This document shows positions 1 to 11,490 of a stretch of DNA of 64,000 nt, piece by piece. Numbering within the stretch: the first letter of the stretch is position 1; each line of letters starts with the position of its first letter. A program made the position numbers and the translations under genes. Source of the DNA: Maea johnstoni (taxonomy: Eukaryota; Annelida; Polychaeta; Spionida; Magelonidae); assembly GCA_963942565.1 (NCBI GenBank), contig OZ012695.1, positions 8,558,379-8,622,378 of the forward strand. Reading direction: 5' to 3'. The notes below the pieces were generated by a model. That model was not told where the DNA came from. It did not search any database and worked only from the letters and a program-made list of their open reading frames with translations.

Positions 1-555
1 TTGAGGTGAGGACTATCCATCAAAACCTGTCTCTATTAATGCTGATGACTCTGTTTCAGGCGATTAGGCTGGAGAAGTAGCGATCATTGACAATTCTTCT
101 TCTACTGAACGCCTTCAAAATAAGTCTATATTTTCTGCAGAGTTTCTTGCTCTGTATCTTGCTCTTGATCAGGCCGAGATGTCAGGTGATAATGAAAGGA
201 ATACTGTTTATTCTGGGATTCAAGGTCAGCTCTTCATGCCATTTGGAGCAGCAACTGGATGCATCCTCTTGTTGTTGAGGTGTGAGAACGTCTTCATTGG
301 CTATTAGAGTACCTTAAGAAAAGCATGATTATTCATTAGGTTTCAAGGCATCAGAGGTAATGAATAGGCGGGTGATGCTATTGCCAGTCAGGCCTACTGA
401 AAAAGATTTACACATATTTCAATTCCCCTTGGTGACTTAGAAAAACACATGAATGATCGTTTAATGCGTAAGAGGCAGCTTGAATTGGATGACGCCATCA
501 ATAACAAATTACATACATTGGGTCTGGGGCCAGGAGGTTATAGAATTATTATTTG
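1..555 (+). mobile_element. LINE remnant: RNase H domain and C-terminal extension, decayed
   Basis: This is a broken piece of a non-LTR retrotransposon of the group that carries RNase H after the reverse transcriptase (I-like clades). In successive reading frames I see ADDSVSGD (from base 41), SIFSAEFLALYLALDQAE (from 125), ALHAIW then HPLVVEV (229 and 262), ERLHWLLEYLKKS (286-324), GIRGNE (347) and IPLGDLEKHMNDRL (422). This is the normal order of an RNase H fold followed by the C-terminal linker. RNase H removes the RNA strand from the RNA-DNA hybrid during target-primed copying. Stops lie at 65 and 283, and the frame changes near 226 and 340, so it cannot be functional. The reverse transcriptase would lie upstream of the window. 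No 3' tail is visible, so the copy is truncated or rearranged after base 555. Confidence 0.72.
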
Positions 556-893
556 ACGTTAGAAATCTGTTTAGCAAGGAAATGAATTGATTTTTAATGT
601 TTTGTACAGTAGCAAAGTACCATTGTTACAAAGGTGTTATGGCATTAAATGGCATGTGTTTGCCAATGTACCATTAATCAACTATTCATTCATGTTATAT
701 ATCTGTACACTTGTAACGTCCAATTTCATTGGTTGACGATGTTAACATTGTTTTATTGTTTTCCTAATAGACGTCACTGACATCTTCACGTGTGTATATC
801 TTTTGTAAACGGGACAGGCTGTTACTATGCGAAAAACATCCTTTCTTATAATTTCCTTAAGATTTGATATTCGATATAATATAATTTAATATA
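556..893. other. Unassigned spacer
   Basis: AT-rich DNA between two LINE pieces. I see no coding similarity or clear repeat structure. Confidence 0.5.
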
Positions 894-1829
894 ATGATTA
901 TCGCCCCAATTGTGACGTACGGATGCGAAGTTTGGGTAGCCAGAGGTGATGAAATAGATCTTCTGAGAAAATTCCAGAGAATGATAGGGAGGAAATGTCA
1001 AAGACTACATCCTAAATCTCCGAATTTCAGTGCGTACTTACCTATTGGCTGGTTAAGTATAGATAGATTTATACAAGGAAAAAAGTTGATGTTTCTCCGT
1101 ACCATCCTTGTATTAGAAAATGACGCCATTTGTAAGAGAATACTCAAAGAACGAGCTCTGGAATTTTCTCAGAATATCCCCAAGGCTAGGCTAAACGAGA
1201 ACGACAGCCCAATTTTTGACATTCTTAACACATGCATTGACACAGGTCTCTATGATATATGCATGAATATGATACATAGGGACCAATACTATACGAAAGA
1301 ACAATGGAAACTGTTGGTATGGGATGCTGTGTGGCGTAAAGAGGATGAAGATTGTGATACTCTTTACACACAAAATAGAACTATCCCACTTGTTCTGCGT
1401 ATAATGGAAAGACCCTTTTATTTGATATGGTGGATAATCTCGGACAGACTCCCTAGATCAATGAAAATGTGTGAGAAGATGACTGCTATTGTAACTGAGT
1501 CTAGCCTGCTTAAGGCAAACGACTTACGACTGAAAAATAAATCTTTTTGGTCAAAGGCGTGTGTTAGGTGTGATTTAAGCAGCCTTGAGGATATAAGACA
1601 CATTGTTATGCAGTGCCCATATTTTGAGTATATCAGACAGGAAATGTTCGACGAGATCGAACAATTAAACTGTAATAGCATATCGAATTCACTAAGAAGT
1701 GGAGTAGATATCCTGTTAATACTATTAGGCAAACAACCGGCTGATGTTCCGATAGAATCAATGATGAATATGTGTCTCATTTCGGGAAAGCATATCACGA
1801 GAATGTACGACCAGGCAATAACACGATGA
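894..1829 (+). CDS. LINE A ORF2 C-terminal fragment (post-RT region with CCHC-type motif)
   Basis: An open frame of 311 residues forming the C-terminal third of a LINE polyprotein. YGCEVW lies at residues 9-14, a KCQRLHP segment at 34-40, and IGWLSIDRF at 51-59. A zinc-knuckle-like motif, Cys223-x2-Cys226-x9-His236-x4-Cys241, precedes a conserved tail ILLGKQPADVP (276-286) that recurs in the LINE pieces at 41.0 and 61.1 kb. In related elements this region follows the reverse transcriptase and is thought to bind nucleic acid. The ATG is only the first in-frame methionine after 5' truncation, not a real start. Without RT or endonuclease it has no expected autonomous function. The frame has no stop, which suggests a fairly recent insertion. 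Confidence 0.8.
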   Translation: MIIAPIVTYGCEVWVARGDEIDLLRKFQRMIGRKCQRLHPKSPNFSAYLPIGWLSIDRFIQGKKLMFLRTILVLENDAICKRILKERALEFSQNIPKARLNENDSPIFDILNTCIDTGLYDICMNMIHRDQYYTKEQWKLLVWDAVWRKEDEDCDTLYTQNRTIPLVLRIMERPFYLIWWIISDRLPRSMKMCEKMTAIVTESSLLKANDLRLKNKSFWSKACVRCDLSSLEDIRHIVMQCPYFEYIRQEMFDEIEQLNCNSISNSLRSGVDILLILLGKQPADVPIESMMNMCLISGKHITRMYDQAITR

Positions 1830-2222
1830 CTAGAATCCCCACGTCATTAGATTAACTTTTGTCAGCAAGGGATTTTAGCTGACGTACATCTCGACTGTAT
1901 ATATTGTACTATAGATAAAGATGATGTCCAAGTTTGTTTTGTGGAACCTTAAATATCTTAAACATAAAATGTCTGTAATCATTTTCGCTATAGTATGCTG
2001 TTCCACCTAGAATTGTCTTTTTTGTAGAGTAAACGATTATTGACCTGTTGGCTATACAGGTTATGTTATATACCATATGTTCTCGGATGTTATCCCCGTT
2101 TCTGTCATTTCATTTTCTGTTTGTTTGTTGTTCTATACTTGCAAGGAACGAAAATTTGTACTCGTATGATTTTGCACCTCCGTGTGCCGCCAATAAAGAT
2201 ACAATACAATACAATAAAAAAT
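894..2222 (+). mobile_element. LINE A: 5'-truncated non-LTR retrotransposon, C-terminal part plus 3' UTR and tail
   Basis: The copy starts abruptly inside the coding region just before a YGCEVW motif. It runs through an intact 311-residue reading frame (894-1829), then a ~390 bp 3' UTR, and ends in an AATAAA-containing tail with an ACAAT repeat (about 2188-2216). The 5' truncation and short-repeat tail are typical of target-primed reverse transcription. The protein end resembles that of LINE B (36.2-37.4 kb), sharing YGCE-hydrophobic-W, a QR-x-HP segment, GW-x-S and a CxxC...H zinc motif. The 3' UTRs do not match, so they are different families of a related clade. I cannot assign the clade from sequence alone. 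Confidence 0.85.
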
Positions 2223-2990
<768 letters not shown>

Positions 2991-3313
2991 TAGTCCATGA
3001 GCCAAGCCCGAATTTTTTTGGAAAAACGTGCCGAGAGGGGGAGGAAGGTTTCTTGGTACCAAATGAAAGAGCAGCATCCCCCATTCAATTTTCTACTTGT
3101 TGGCAGCCTTATCTCTTGCACGTTAAGTTTGTACAGAGGCCTGAAGTTGTGTGTATCAAAAATTGCAGATTTCCAAAATAAAGGATATTAATGGGGTAGG
3201 GGTAACAAAATCCACCATAAAATCTGAACTGAACAACTGACGGTTACAAATGACCCCTTGTTACATTTGCCAAAAATCAGGCTTTTGAATAAAATCAAGC
3301 AAGTTTCAAGATT

Positions 3314-3339
3314 TGACCTTGAACTCAAGTTCAAGGTCA
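3314..3339. promoter_or_regulatory. Facing TCAAGGTCA sites in E1 unit 1
   Basis: TGACCTTGA and TCAAGGTCA lie head-out, separated by 8 bases, so the 26 bp is almost palindromic. TCAAGGTCA is the extended monomer site of ERR/FTZ-F1-type nuclear receptors. Degenerate versions occur at the same place in the other units. Function is not shown. Confidence 0.45.
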
Positions 3340-3754
3340 AATCAGAGGCATTTTGAGGTCAAGGTGAAAATTGGTGAGGCCAAAACCATTGAAAAAAGGT
3401 TATTTTTTCTTGTTCCAGGATAAAAATAGTAAGCCCAACCATTATTTTGGTCTTAAAACTTGCGCATAAGGAATATCAGAGGAACAAATTTAGATTTAGT
3501 GTAAAAAAAGATGAAGAATGTGTGTTTTCGGGTCAGGAACAAACAAATATGGAGCTTCATAGAAGCCCTCATTTAGGTGTTTGCCATAAGATGTTCTTTG
3601 CTGTGTCACATAGTACACTGTGGTAGACGTCATTGTTAAATTGAGTAGTTTGATAAATGCTAAGCATGCTATGTACCAAAATTGTCAGAGGCAGAAACAC
3701 TTTTTATCCAGAAGTATTACATGTAGAGTTGCAGGAATACCATCTCTAGGATGT

Positions 3755-3774
3755 GGGTCAAAGGTCAAAGGTCA
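3755..3774 (+). promoter_or_regulatory. Triple DR1 AGGTCA cluster, E1 left arm
   Basis: GGGTCA followed by two AGGTCA, each separated by a single A. This is the exact DR1 arrangement bound by RXR/HNF4/PPAR-type receptors. Binding is inferred only. Confidence 0.5.
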
Positions 3775-4590
3775 TCAAGTGCAATGGGCCTTATAAGTAA
3801 GACTTTGCGGTCAAGTTCAGTCTCATCTGTCCTCCTATTTCTTTGCTTCATCAATGACAATATTTGCACAAGGTGGAGTGACATTCACTTCCATAATATT
3901 AAAGAACCTTATTTCCCAGTTCATTTTCTACTTGTTGGCAGCCTTATCGCTTGCACGTTAAGTTTGTACAGAGGCCTGAAGTTACGTGTATATAAAAACA
4001 TTAGAAATCTGTGGTAAATACGAATTGTGGGGTGGGGGTAACAAAATCTGCTCTAGAATATGATATATACAACAGACTGCAACAAATGACCCCTAGTTGG
4101 AATTGTATGGAGACAGGCTTTTGTATGCATCAGTATTTCAAAAAGAATTTGACCTTGAACTCAAGTTGAAGGTCAAATTGGGGTCATTTTGAGGTCAAGG
4201 TAAAAATTGGTGAGGCCAAAACCATCGAAAACAGGTTATTTTTCCTTGTTCCAGGATAAGAATAGTAAGCACAACCATTATTTTGGTCTTAAAACTTGCG
4301 CTTAAGGAATATCAAAGAAATGAATTTACATTTAGTGTAAAAGCAGATGAAGAATGTCTGTTTTCGGTTCAGAAACAAACAAATATGGAGCTTCATAGAA
4401 GCGCTCATTTAGGTGTTCTTCATTAGATGTTCTTTGCTGTGTTACATAGTACACTGTGGTAGACGTCCTTGTTAGATTGATTAGTTTGATAAATGCTAAG
4501 CATGCTATGTACCAAAAATGTCAGAGGAAGAAACACTTTTTATCCAGAAGTATTACATGTAGAGTTGCAGGAATACCATCTCCAGGATTT

Positions 4591-4610
4591 GGGTCAAAGG
4601 TCAAAGGTCA
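4591..4610 (+). promoter_or_regulatory. Triple DR1 AGGTCA cluster, second E1 unit
   Basis: Identical to the cluster at 3755, exactly 836 bp later. Confidence 0.5.
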
Positions 4611-5450
4611 TCAAGTGCAATGGGCCTTATAAGTAAGACTGCTGTCAATTTCAGTCTCATCTGCCCTCCTATTTCTTTGATTCATCAATGACGATGTTTG
4701 CACAAGGTGGAGTGACATTCAATTCCATAATATTAAAGAACCTTATTCCCCATTTCATTTTCTACTTGTTGGCAGCCTTATTGCTTGCACGTTAAGTTTG
4801 TACAGAGGCCCGAAGTTATGTGTATATAAAAACATTAGAAATCTGTAGTAAATACGAATTGTGGGGTGGGGGTAACAAAATCTGCTCTAAAATATGACAT
4901 ATACAACAGACTGCAACAAATGACCCCTAGTTGGAATTGTATAGAGACAGGCTTTTGTATGCATCAGTATTTCAAAAGCAATTTGACCTTGAACTCAAGT
5001 TGAAGGTCAAATTGGGGTAATTTTGAGGTCAAGGTGAAAATTAGTGAGACCAAATCCATCGAAAAAATATCATTTTTTCTTGTTCCAGGATAAAAATAGT
5101 AAGTACAGCTGTTATTTTGGTCTTTAAACTTGTGCATAAGGAATATCAGAGGATAAATTTTTCATTTAGTGTAAAAAAAGATGAAGAAAGTGTGTTTTTG
5201 GGTCAAAAACAAACAAAGATGGAGTTTCATAGGAGCGCTCATTTAGGTGTTCCCCATTAGATGTTCTTTACTGTGTTACATAGCCCGCTGTGGTAGAATT
5301 CCTTGTTAGATTGAATAGTATGATAAATGCTAAGCATGCTACGTACCAAAAACATTCAATTACATAATGAACATGGACACAGTGGCTTTGAAGTATATTC
5401 TTCCACAAACTTGGTCTGAGTATAATGAACCTGAAAACATTTCAACCTTG

Positions 5451-5464
5451 GTTGCCATGACAAC
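5451..5464. promoter_or_regulatory. X-box-like palindrome 1
   Basis: GTTGCCATGACAAC, one mismatch from the ideal RFX X-box palindrome. Confidence 0.45.
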
Positions 5465-5836
5465 TTGCGGCCATATTGGAATTCAAAGTGGCCAGCCCAA
5501 AAACTATATTTCTGCATATTTAAGCATCCAGATTAGCTAGAAACATGATCTTGGTGTCCACAAGTAGGTTTTCTGGGATAGAGAATCTAATTATGAAACA
5601 GTAGTTATCATAAGGGGACATCTCAACTTGATTTTGACATGGTTACCAAGTTGCAGTAATTTAAATAAAACTACACAAATTTCGGCATCCAAAGCTGTTG
5701 TTAATGAAACAAAAGCATTAATATGATATGCCGTTCTACCGTATTAACAGTTAAGTCAGCTGGTAGTGGAACAGTTAAGGGATGATAAAGGTGCGATATA
5801 AGTAGATAAAAAAAATGTTAATACATTTATAATCTG

Positions 5837-5850
5837 GTTGCCATGGAAAC
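5837..5850. promoter_or_regulatory. X-box-like palindrome 2
   Basis: GTTGCCATGGAAAC, which fits the usual ciliary X-box pattern. Confidence 0.45.
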
Positions 5851-6612
5851 TGGCGGCCATATTGGAAATATAATGGCCAGTAGTTGGATCAGGAAAAGGG
5901 CCTACTTTAAAGAGCTACTTTAACCTTAACCCCAAGTTTGTTAGTTAAGGGGGAGGGTTCGTTGACTTCTCAAACTTGTAGATTATTTGATTTCGTCAGA
6001 GCCTTTGACGAATACCTAACTACATTTCAGCTTAGAAAAACTCAAGTTTGTTAGATGGGGAAGGGGGGGGGGGGGGCGGTCGTTGACTTCTCAAACTTCT
6101 AGATCATTTGATTCCTCCTACACCTTTGAAGAATAAATTTCAAATTCCATTCTCTTTGAGCAAAGCCGTAATTGAAAAAAAAATGATAACATTATCTTAG
6201 CTATAACTTAGCTATGAAACATTTCAAACAAACCTGTTAGCATTATATACATACAATGAATGTTTGAAACGCCCACGTTTTTGTGAAATTTGATATAGAG
6301 AAAAGGAGTAAAAAACCTCTAAGTCTACGTGAGAGCCTATAGGATCTTCTGTATAAAACTATTATTGTCTCTTACTCTGCTCATTCATGGCCTAGACATT
6401 GACAGTTGATCTGGTCATGAGGAAAAGGGTGGAGGCAGCACACATCTCAAAATGACTCAGAAAATAATAAAAAAAAGATTTGATACCAAACACTAATTCT
6501 TATCGTTGATGTATGCTGAGTTATGATCATTTTCAAGGTCAAACGAACTCCAAAAATAAGGTCTTTCTTCTGATCTGACTATTTGCCAGTTTGAATTCCA
6601 TTATGGCCACCA

Positions 6613-6626
6613 GTTGCCATGGCAAC
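6613..6626. promoter_or_regulatory. X-box palindrome 3, exact
   Basis: GTTGCCATGGCAAC, the perfect idealised RFX site. It lies in the inverted copy of the module. Confidence 0.5.
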
Positions 6627-6990
6627 CTATTTAAAAGTGTATAAATATTTCCTATCTTTGTTATACTGTGCCCCTTTCAGCTGTTCCACTACCAGCTGAT
6701 TTAACTGTTAAAACTATTGAATAGAATATTACATTATTTAATTATATTATATTATGAAATAGCTGTTATCATCAGGTGGCATCTAAACTGGATTTCAAGA
6801 TGGCGGCCTGGAGCTGCTGTACTTAAAATAAAGCTTATTACACAAAATTTCACCTCCAATGCTATTATCAATTAAACAAAAGCATGCAGAACACTTGAGG
6901 GGTAAAGATGTCTTACTTAACTAGGCCCATGTTACTTTGCTTTCACACAGTTAAACACCGACTTAGTAACCTGAATACATTCTCATACTG

Positions 6991-7004
6991 GCTGCCATGG
7001 CAAC
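6991..7004. promoter_or_regulatory. X-box-like palindrome 4
   Basis: GCTGCCATGGCAAC, one mismatch from the palindrome. Confidence 0.45.
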
Positions 7005-8421
7005 TGGTGGCCATATTGGAATTCAAATATCCTATGTTATTACTCTTGGGGATATCTAAAGATCTAAGCCTGGTTGTGCTCAATATTCTTATCCTGGAAT
7101 AAGACAAAATAACCGTTTTTCAATGATTTTGCGCCTCACAGATTTTCACCTTGACTTCGAAATGATCATTATTTGACCTTGAATTTAGTGTCAAGATCAA
7201 ATTACAAAATATTATATGCATTCTGCAAAAGCCTGTTTCTTGACCATTCTAACAAGGGGTCATTCGTTTCAGTCACTTATATAGTTCAGATTGTATGATT
7301 ACCCCCCCCCCCCCCCCCACCCATTTATCTAATGAGGCGTCTAATAGGGCGTCATTTCTGTCACTCATTTGTAATAAGTGTATTTTATTTATGCTATGCT
7401 AACTAAACGTGCAAGAGATAAGGCTGCCAACAAGGCGAAAATGAAATGGGGGATAAGATTCTTTAATATTATGTAATTGAATGCCACTGCACCTTGTGCA
7501 ATTATTGTCATTGATAAAGCAGATGAATAGGAGACCCGATGAGACATAAATTAATCACATCTTACTTATAGGCCTCAATGCACTTGATAACCTTTGAACT
7601 TTGACCCATACACAGGAGAGAGTATTTCCGGAACACCACTTGTACTTATGTCAGATAAAAAGTGTTTGAGCCCCTGACACCTTTGGTATATTGCATTAAT
7701 CAAACTTCATTCTAATAAGGACTTTTACCATAGTACTAAAAAACCAGGATACGCTGTAAAGGACTTTTCATGGCAGACACCTACATGCCATGGGCGCCTC
7801 AATGAAGCACCAGATGTGTATATTCTGGACCCAAGAACTCATTTTCTTCCTATTTCTATGCACTCAAAGTATAACTTATCCTATGTTCTCCCTCATGCGC
7901 ATATTTTATGACCAAAAAATTGTTGTACTTATGATTTTTATACGGATCAAGAAAAAATAAACTTTTTTTTCGATGGATTTGGCCTCACTGATTTTCACCT
8001 TGACCTAAAAATGACACTGATTTGACCTTGAACTTGAGTTTGAGGTCAAATTGTTTTTGAAATACAGATGCATACAAAAGCCTGTCTCCATACAATTCTA
8101 ACGAGAGGTCATTTGTTGCAGTCTGTTGTATATGTCATATTTTAGAGCAGATTTTGTTACCCCCACCCCATAATTCGTATTTTCTACAGATTTCTAATGT
8201 TTTTATACATACACAACTTCAGGCCTCTGTACAAACTTAACGTGCAAGCAATAAGGCTGCCAACAAGTAGAAAATGAAATGGGGAATAAGGTTCTTTAAT
8301 ATTATGGAATTGAATGTCACTCCACCTTGTGCAAACATTGTCATTGATGAAGCAAAGAAATAGGAGGACAGATGAGACTGAAATTGACCGCAGTCTTACT
8401 TATAAGGCCCATTGCACTTGA

Positions 8422-8442
8422 TGACCTTTGACCTCTTGACCC
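8422..8442 (-). promoter_or_regulatory. AGGTCA cluster, E1 right arm (one DR1, one DR2)
   Basis: TGACCT, one base, TGACCT, two bases, TGACCC. This is the second-unit counterpart of the DR1 triplets, with one extra base in the second spacer. Confidence 0.45.
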
Positions 8443-9258
8443 ACATCCTAGAGATGGTATTCCTGCAACTCTACATGTAATACTTCTGGATAAAAAGTGT
8501 TTCTTCCTCTGACATTTTTGGTACATAGCATGGTTAGCATTTATCAAACTACTCAATCTAACAAGAACGTCTACCACAGTGTACTATGTACCACAGTTAA
8601 TAACAAGTTTTGGCGAACACCTAAATGAGCGCTTCTATGAAGCCCCATATTTGTTTGTTTTTGACCCGAAGACACATATTCTTCATATTTTTTTACACTA
8701 AATGTAAATTTGTTCCTTTGATATTCCTTATGCGCAAGTTTTAAGACCAAAATAATGGTTGTGCTTACTATTTTTATCCTGGAACAAGAGAAAATAGCCT
8801 TTTTTCAATGGTTTTTGCCTCATCAATTTTCGCCTTGACCTCAAAATGGCCCTGATTTGACCTTCAACTTGTGTTCAAGGTCAAATTGTTTTTGAAATAC
8901 AGATGCATACAAAAGCCTGTCTCTATACAATTCTAACGAGGGGTCATTTGTTGCAGTTTGTTGCATATGTCATATTTTAGAGCAGATTTTGTTACCCCCA
9001 CCCCATAATTCGTATTTACTACAGATTTCTAATGTTTTTATACATACACAACTTCAGGCCTCTGTACAAACTTAACGTGCAAGCGATAAGGCTGCCAACA
9101 AGTAGAAAATGAAATGGGGAATAAGGTTCTTTAATATTATGGAATTGAATGTCACTCCACCTTGTGCAAACATTGTCATTGATGAAGCAATGAAATAGGA
9201 GGACGGATGAGACTGAAATTAACCGCAAAGTCTTACTTATAAGGCCCATTGCACTTGA

Positions 9259-9278
9259 TGACCTTTGACCTTTGACCC
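9259..9278 (-). promoter_or_regulatory. Triple DR1 AGGTCA cluster, E1 right arm
   Basis: Exact reverse complement of the clusters at 3755 and 4591. The counterpart in the innermost unit (near 7585) is degenerate. Confidence 0.5.
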
Positions 9279-10055
9279 ACATCCTGGAGATGGTATTCCT
9301 GCAACTCTACATGTAATACTTATGGATAAAAAGTTTTTCTTCCGCTGACATTTTTGGTACGTAGCATGCTTAGCATTTACCAAAATATTCAATCTAACTA
9401 GGACGTCTACCACAGTGTACTATGTAACACAGCAAAGAACATTTAATGGCGAACACCTAAATGAGCGCTTCTATGAAGCTCCATACCTGTTTGTTTCTGA
9501 CCCGAAAACACACATTCTTCATCTTTTTTTACACTAAATCTAAATCTGTTCCTTTGATATTCCTTATGCGCAAGTTTTAAGACCAAAATAATGGTTGGGC
9601 TTACTATTTTTATCCTGGAACGAGAAAAAATAACCTTTTTTCAATTGTTTTGGCCTCACCAATTTTCACCTTGACCTCAAAATGCCTCTGATTTGACCTT
9701 GAACTTGAGTTCAAGGTCAAATCTGGAAACTTGCTTGATGTTATTCAAAAGCCTGATTTTTGGCAAATGTAACAAGGGGTCATTTGTAACCGTCAGTTGT
9801 TCAGTTCAGATTTTATGGTGGATTTTGTTACCCCTACCCCATTAATATCCTATATTTTGGAAATCTGCCATTTTTGATACACACAACTTCAGGCCTCTGT
9901 ACAAACTTAACGTGCAAGAGATAAGGCTGCCAACAAGTAAAAAATTGAATGGGGGATGCTGCTCTTTCATTTGGTACCAAGAAACCTTCCTCCACCTCTC
10001 CGCACGCAAAACTCCAAAAATAAGGCCTATTTCAGAATTGGCTCATGGACTAACA

Positions 10056-10683
10056 TGGTTGAAATGTCGTTAGGAAAGAGGGCCCTATTGATCTAGAGGA
10101 AAACCCATCTTTCATCACTTTAGTTATTCACGGCAGAGAAGCTGTGATTAAAGAGGAATCTGGACTGACTATCAGTGTCACTTTCATTAGCAGTACAAGA
10201 TAACACATTCCAGTGGGGTTCTCTTTGTGTTTTCTACCGATTTAGGCCCTTAATGACCTACACACCTAACATATATAGTTATCATTATACTTTTCTTTTG
10301 TATTGAATTTGTCCAGAGCAGCACATACTAGCCATATTTCATAAATGATGACCATTCGTACTTTTCACTTCATAAGAAATCAATGTTCCTTAATTTAATC
10401 ATAGATGCTTCTCATTCGGAAGCCCTATAACTGTCAATCCTTACGATACATAAGATATCGAATATGTGGAACACTGACACATAGTATTTTATTTTGTCGA
10501 TCTAATGATTTATGGCTTTTTAGTATTCATTCTACAACAATTTCACAAGATAGATCTGTTTTTCTTTTGCATTATCCGTTTTTATCCATGTAAGATGCGA
10601 TAAGCATTAAGTCACCTACACATACGTACTGAACAGCACATAAATGTTTGTTTGTTAGGCGTTACATGTTAATATTTGTAAAT
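10056..10683. other. Right flank of E1, unassigned
   Basis: No gene or repeat recognised except the 19 bp direct repeat at 10309-10327. Confidence 0.5.
10309..10327 (+). repeat. 19 bp exact direct repeat, right copy
   Basis: Same 19 bases and orientation as 2781-2799. Confidence 0.9.
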
Positions 10684-10692
10684 AGCAGCAGC

Positions 10693-10762
<70 letters not shown>

Positions 10763-10780
10763 ATAGCAGTAGTAGTAGTG
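10684..10780. repeat. (AGT)n microsatellite with AGC units
   Basis: Begins with AGC triplets and continues as about 25 AGT triplets with a few variants. Confidence 0.95.
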
Positions 10781-11399
10781 ACCTGGACTATCCGTATAAT
10801 ATCATACTTAATGGAAAATAATAACTGGTTAATAAAAAAACATAAGGCACGGACAGAGTAGAGTATATGTAGTATCAAAAGCACCATCAAACATGTTATA
10901 TTCAACCTCAGCAAATTTCGAGAGAGAGAACATTCCAGTTTACCCTGTAAAACTGAAGTGTGCAATGTTCTTTATCAAACCGCATATCTTTATGCTGGGA
11001 TCTCAACAAATATAACAAACAGTATTGCACCTTCATCACGACGAGTCTACATGTTATTTGTCAAAGCATATTATACACATATTACCATATTTTGCTGTTA
11101 TTTAAAACGGTTTTGACATGCCATTTTATGCTTCACAAAGTCCTGTCACATTTGTGCAAATGCTAACGTTACCTCGCACATGTCCTAATGTGCAGAAATC
11201 AATTGTATAGTAGATAAAATGAAATATGTACATGGAAAATATAAGTAATGCTGTTGAATAATAACCAGCTATTAATCCGTACCTCACATTTTGTGATCAT
11301 TTTGCCTTCTAGATAAGGGAGAGACTTCGAGCCAATGTGTAAGCAGTATTTGAAAAAGAATATTCCCTTCTCCTTAACGAAAAATGTAACATAGAGGTG

Positions 11400-11401
<2 letters not shown>
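10781..11401. other. Unassigned spacer
   Basis: AT-rich. The longest open frames look like chance. Confidence 0.4.

Positions 11402-11487
<86 letters not shown>
11402..11487. repeat. (GA)n microsatellite
   Basis: About 43 GA units with one AA interruption. Confidence 0.97.

Positions 11488-11490
<3 letters not shown>

Larger units (their letters stand above)
2991..5350 (+). repeat. E1 left arm: about three ~835 bp tandem units
   Basis: Units begin at the terminus and repeat with spacings of 833 and 837 bp. Each carries the GTTGGCAGCC segment, a pair of facing TCAAGGTCA sites, and at its inner end an AGGTCA DR1 cluster. The third unit breaks off about 80 bp before its DR1 cluster, where the core begins. 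Confidence 0.85.
5351..7040. repeat. E1 core: mosaic of shorter repeats
   Basis: The core does not continue the 835 bp array. It holds four copies of a module combining a TTGCCATGGCAAC-like palindrome with GGCCATATTGGAA (three plus, one minus). About 5745-5880 is inverted against about 6595-6720, and about 5590-5740 repeats directly near 6750-6890. A ~115 bp tandem pair starts near 5935 and 6048, with a G-run at about 6062-6077. There is no convincing reading frame. AAGATGGCGGCC at about 6798 is a good YY1-like match. Confidence 0.7.
2991..10052. mobile_element. E1: 7.06 kb palindromic (fold-back) DNA transposon
   Basis: The ends are inverted copies: TAGTCCATGAGCCA at the left and its reverse complement finishing at 10052. 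ACA on both sides (2988-2990 and 10053-10055) fits a 3 bp target-site duplication. Each arm is a tandem array of ~835 bp units. The landmark GTTGGCAGCC recurs near 3099, 3932 and 4769, and inverted near 7420, 8249, 9089 and 9923. The outermost units of the two arms look about 98% identical by eye, while tandem neighbours differ much more. A divergent core (about 5350-7040) separates the arms. No transposase reading frame is visible, so this is a non-autonomous element. A 3 bp duplication is compatible with several superfamilies, for example Academ or Zator, but the TAG ends do not let me choose. Confidence 0.85.
7041..10052 (-). repeat. E1 right arm: three full units plus a partial one, inverted
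   Basis: Reverse-complement counterpart of the left arm, with unit spacings of 829, 840 and 834 bp. The innermost partial unit (about 7041-7600) is the most diverged and contains a C-run at about 7301-7318. Confidence 0.85.

Noticed and set aside
2991-10052. Reading E1 as an LTR or Polinton element
   Set aside because: Its terminal repeats are inverted tandem arrays, the flanking duplication is 3 bp rather than the longer Polinton type, and no related coding is visible.
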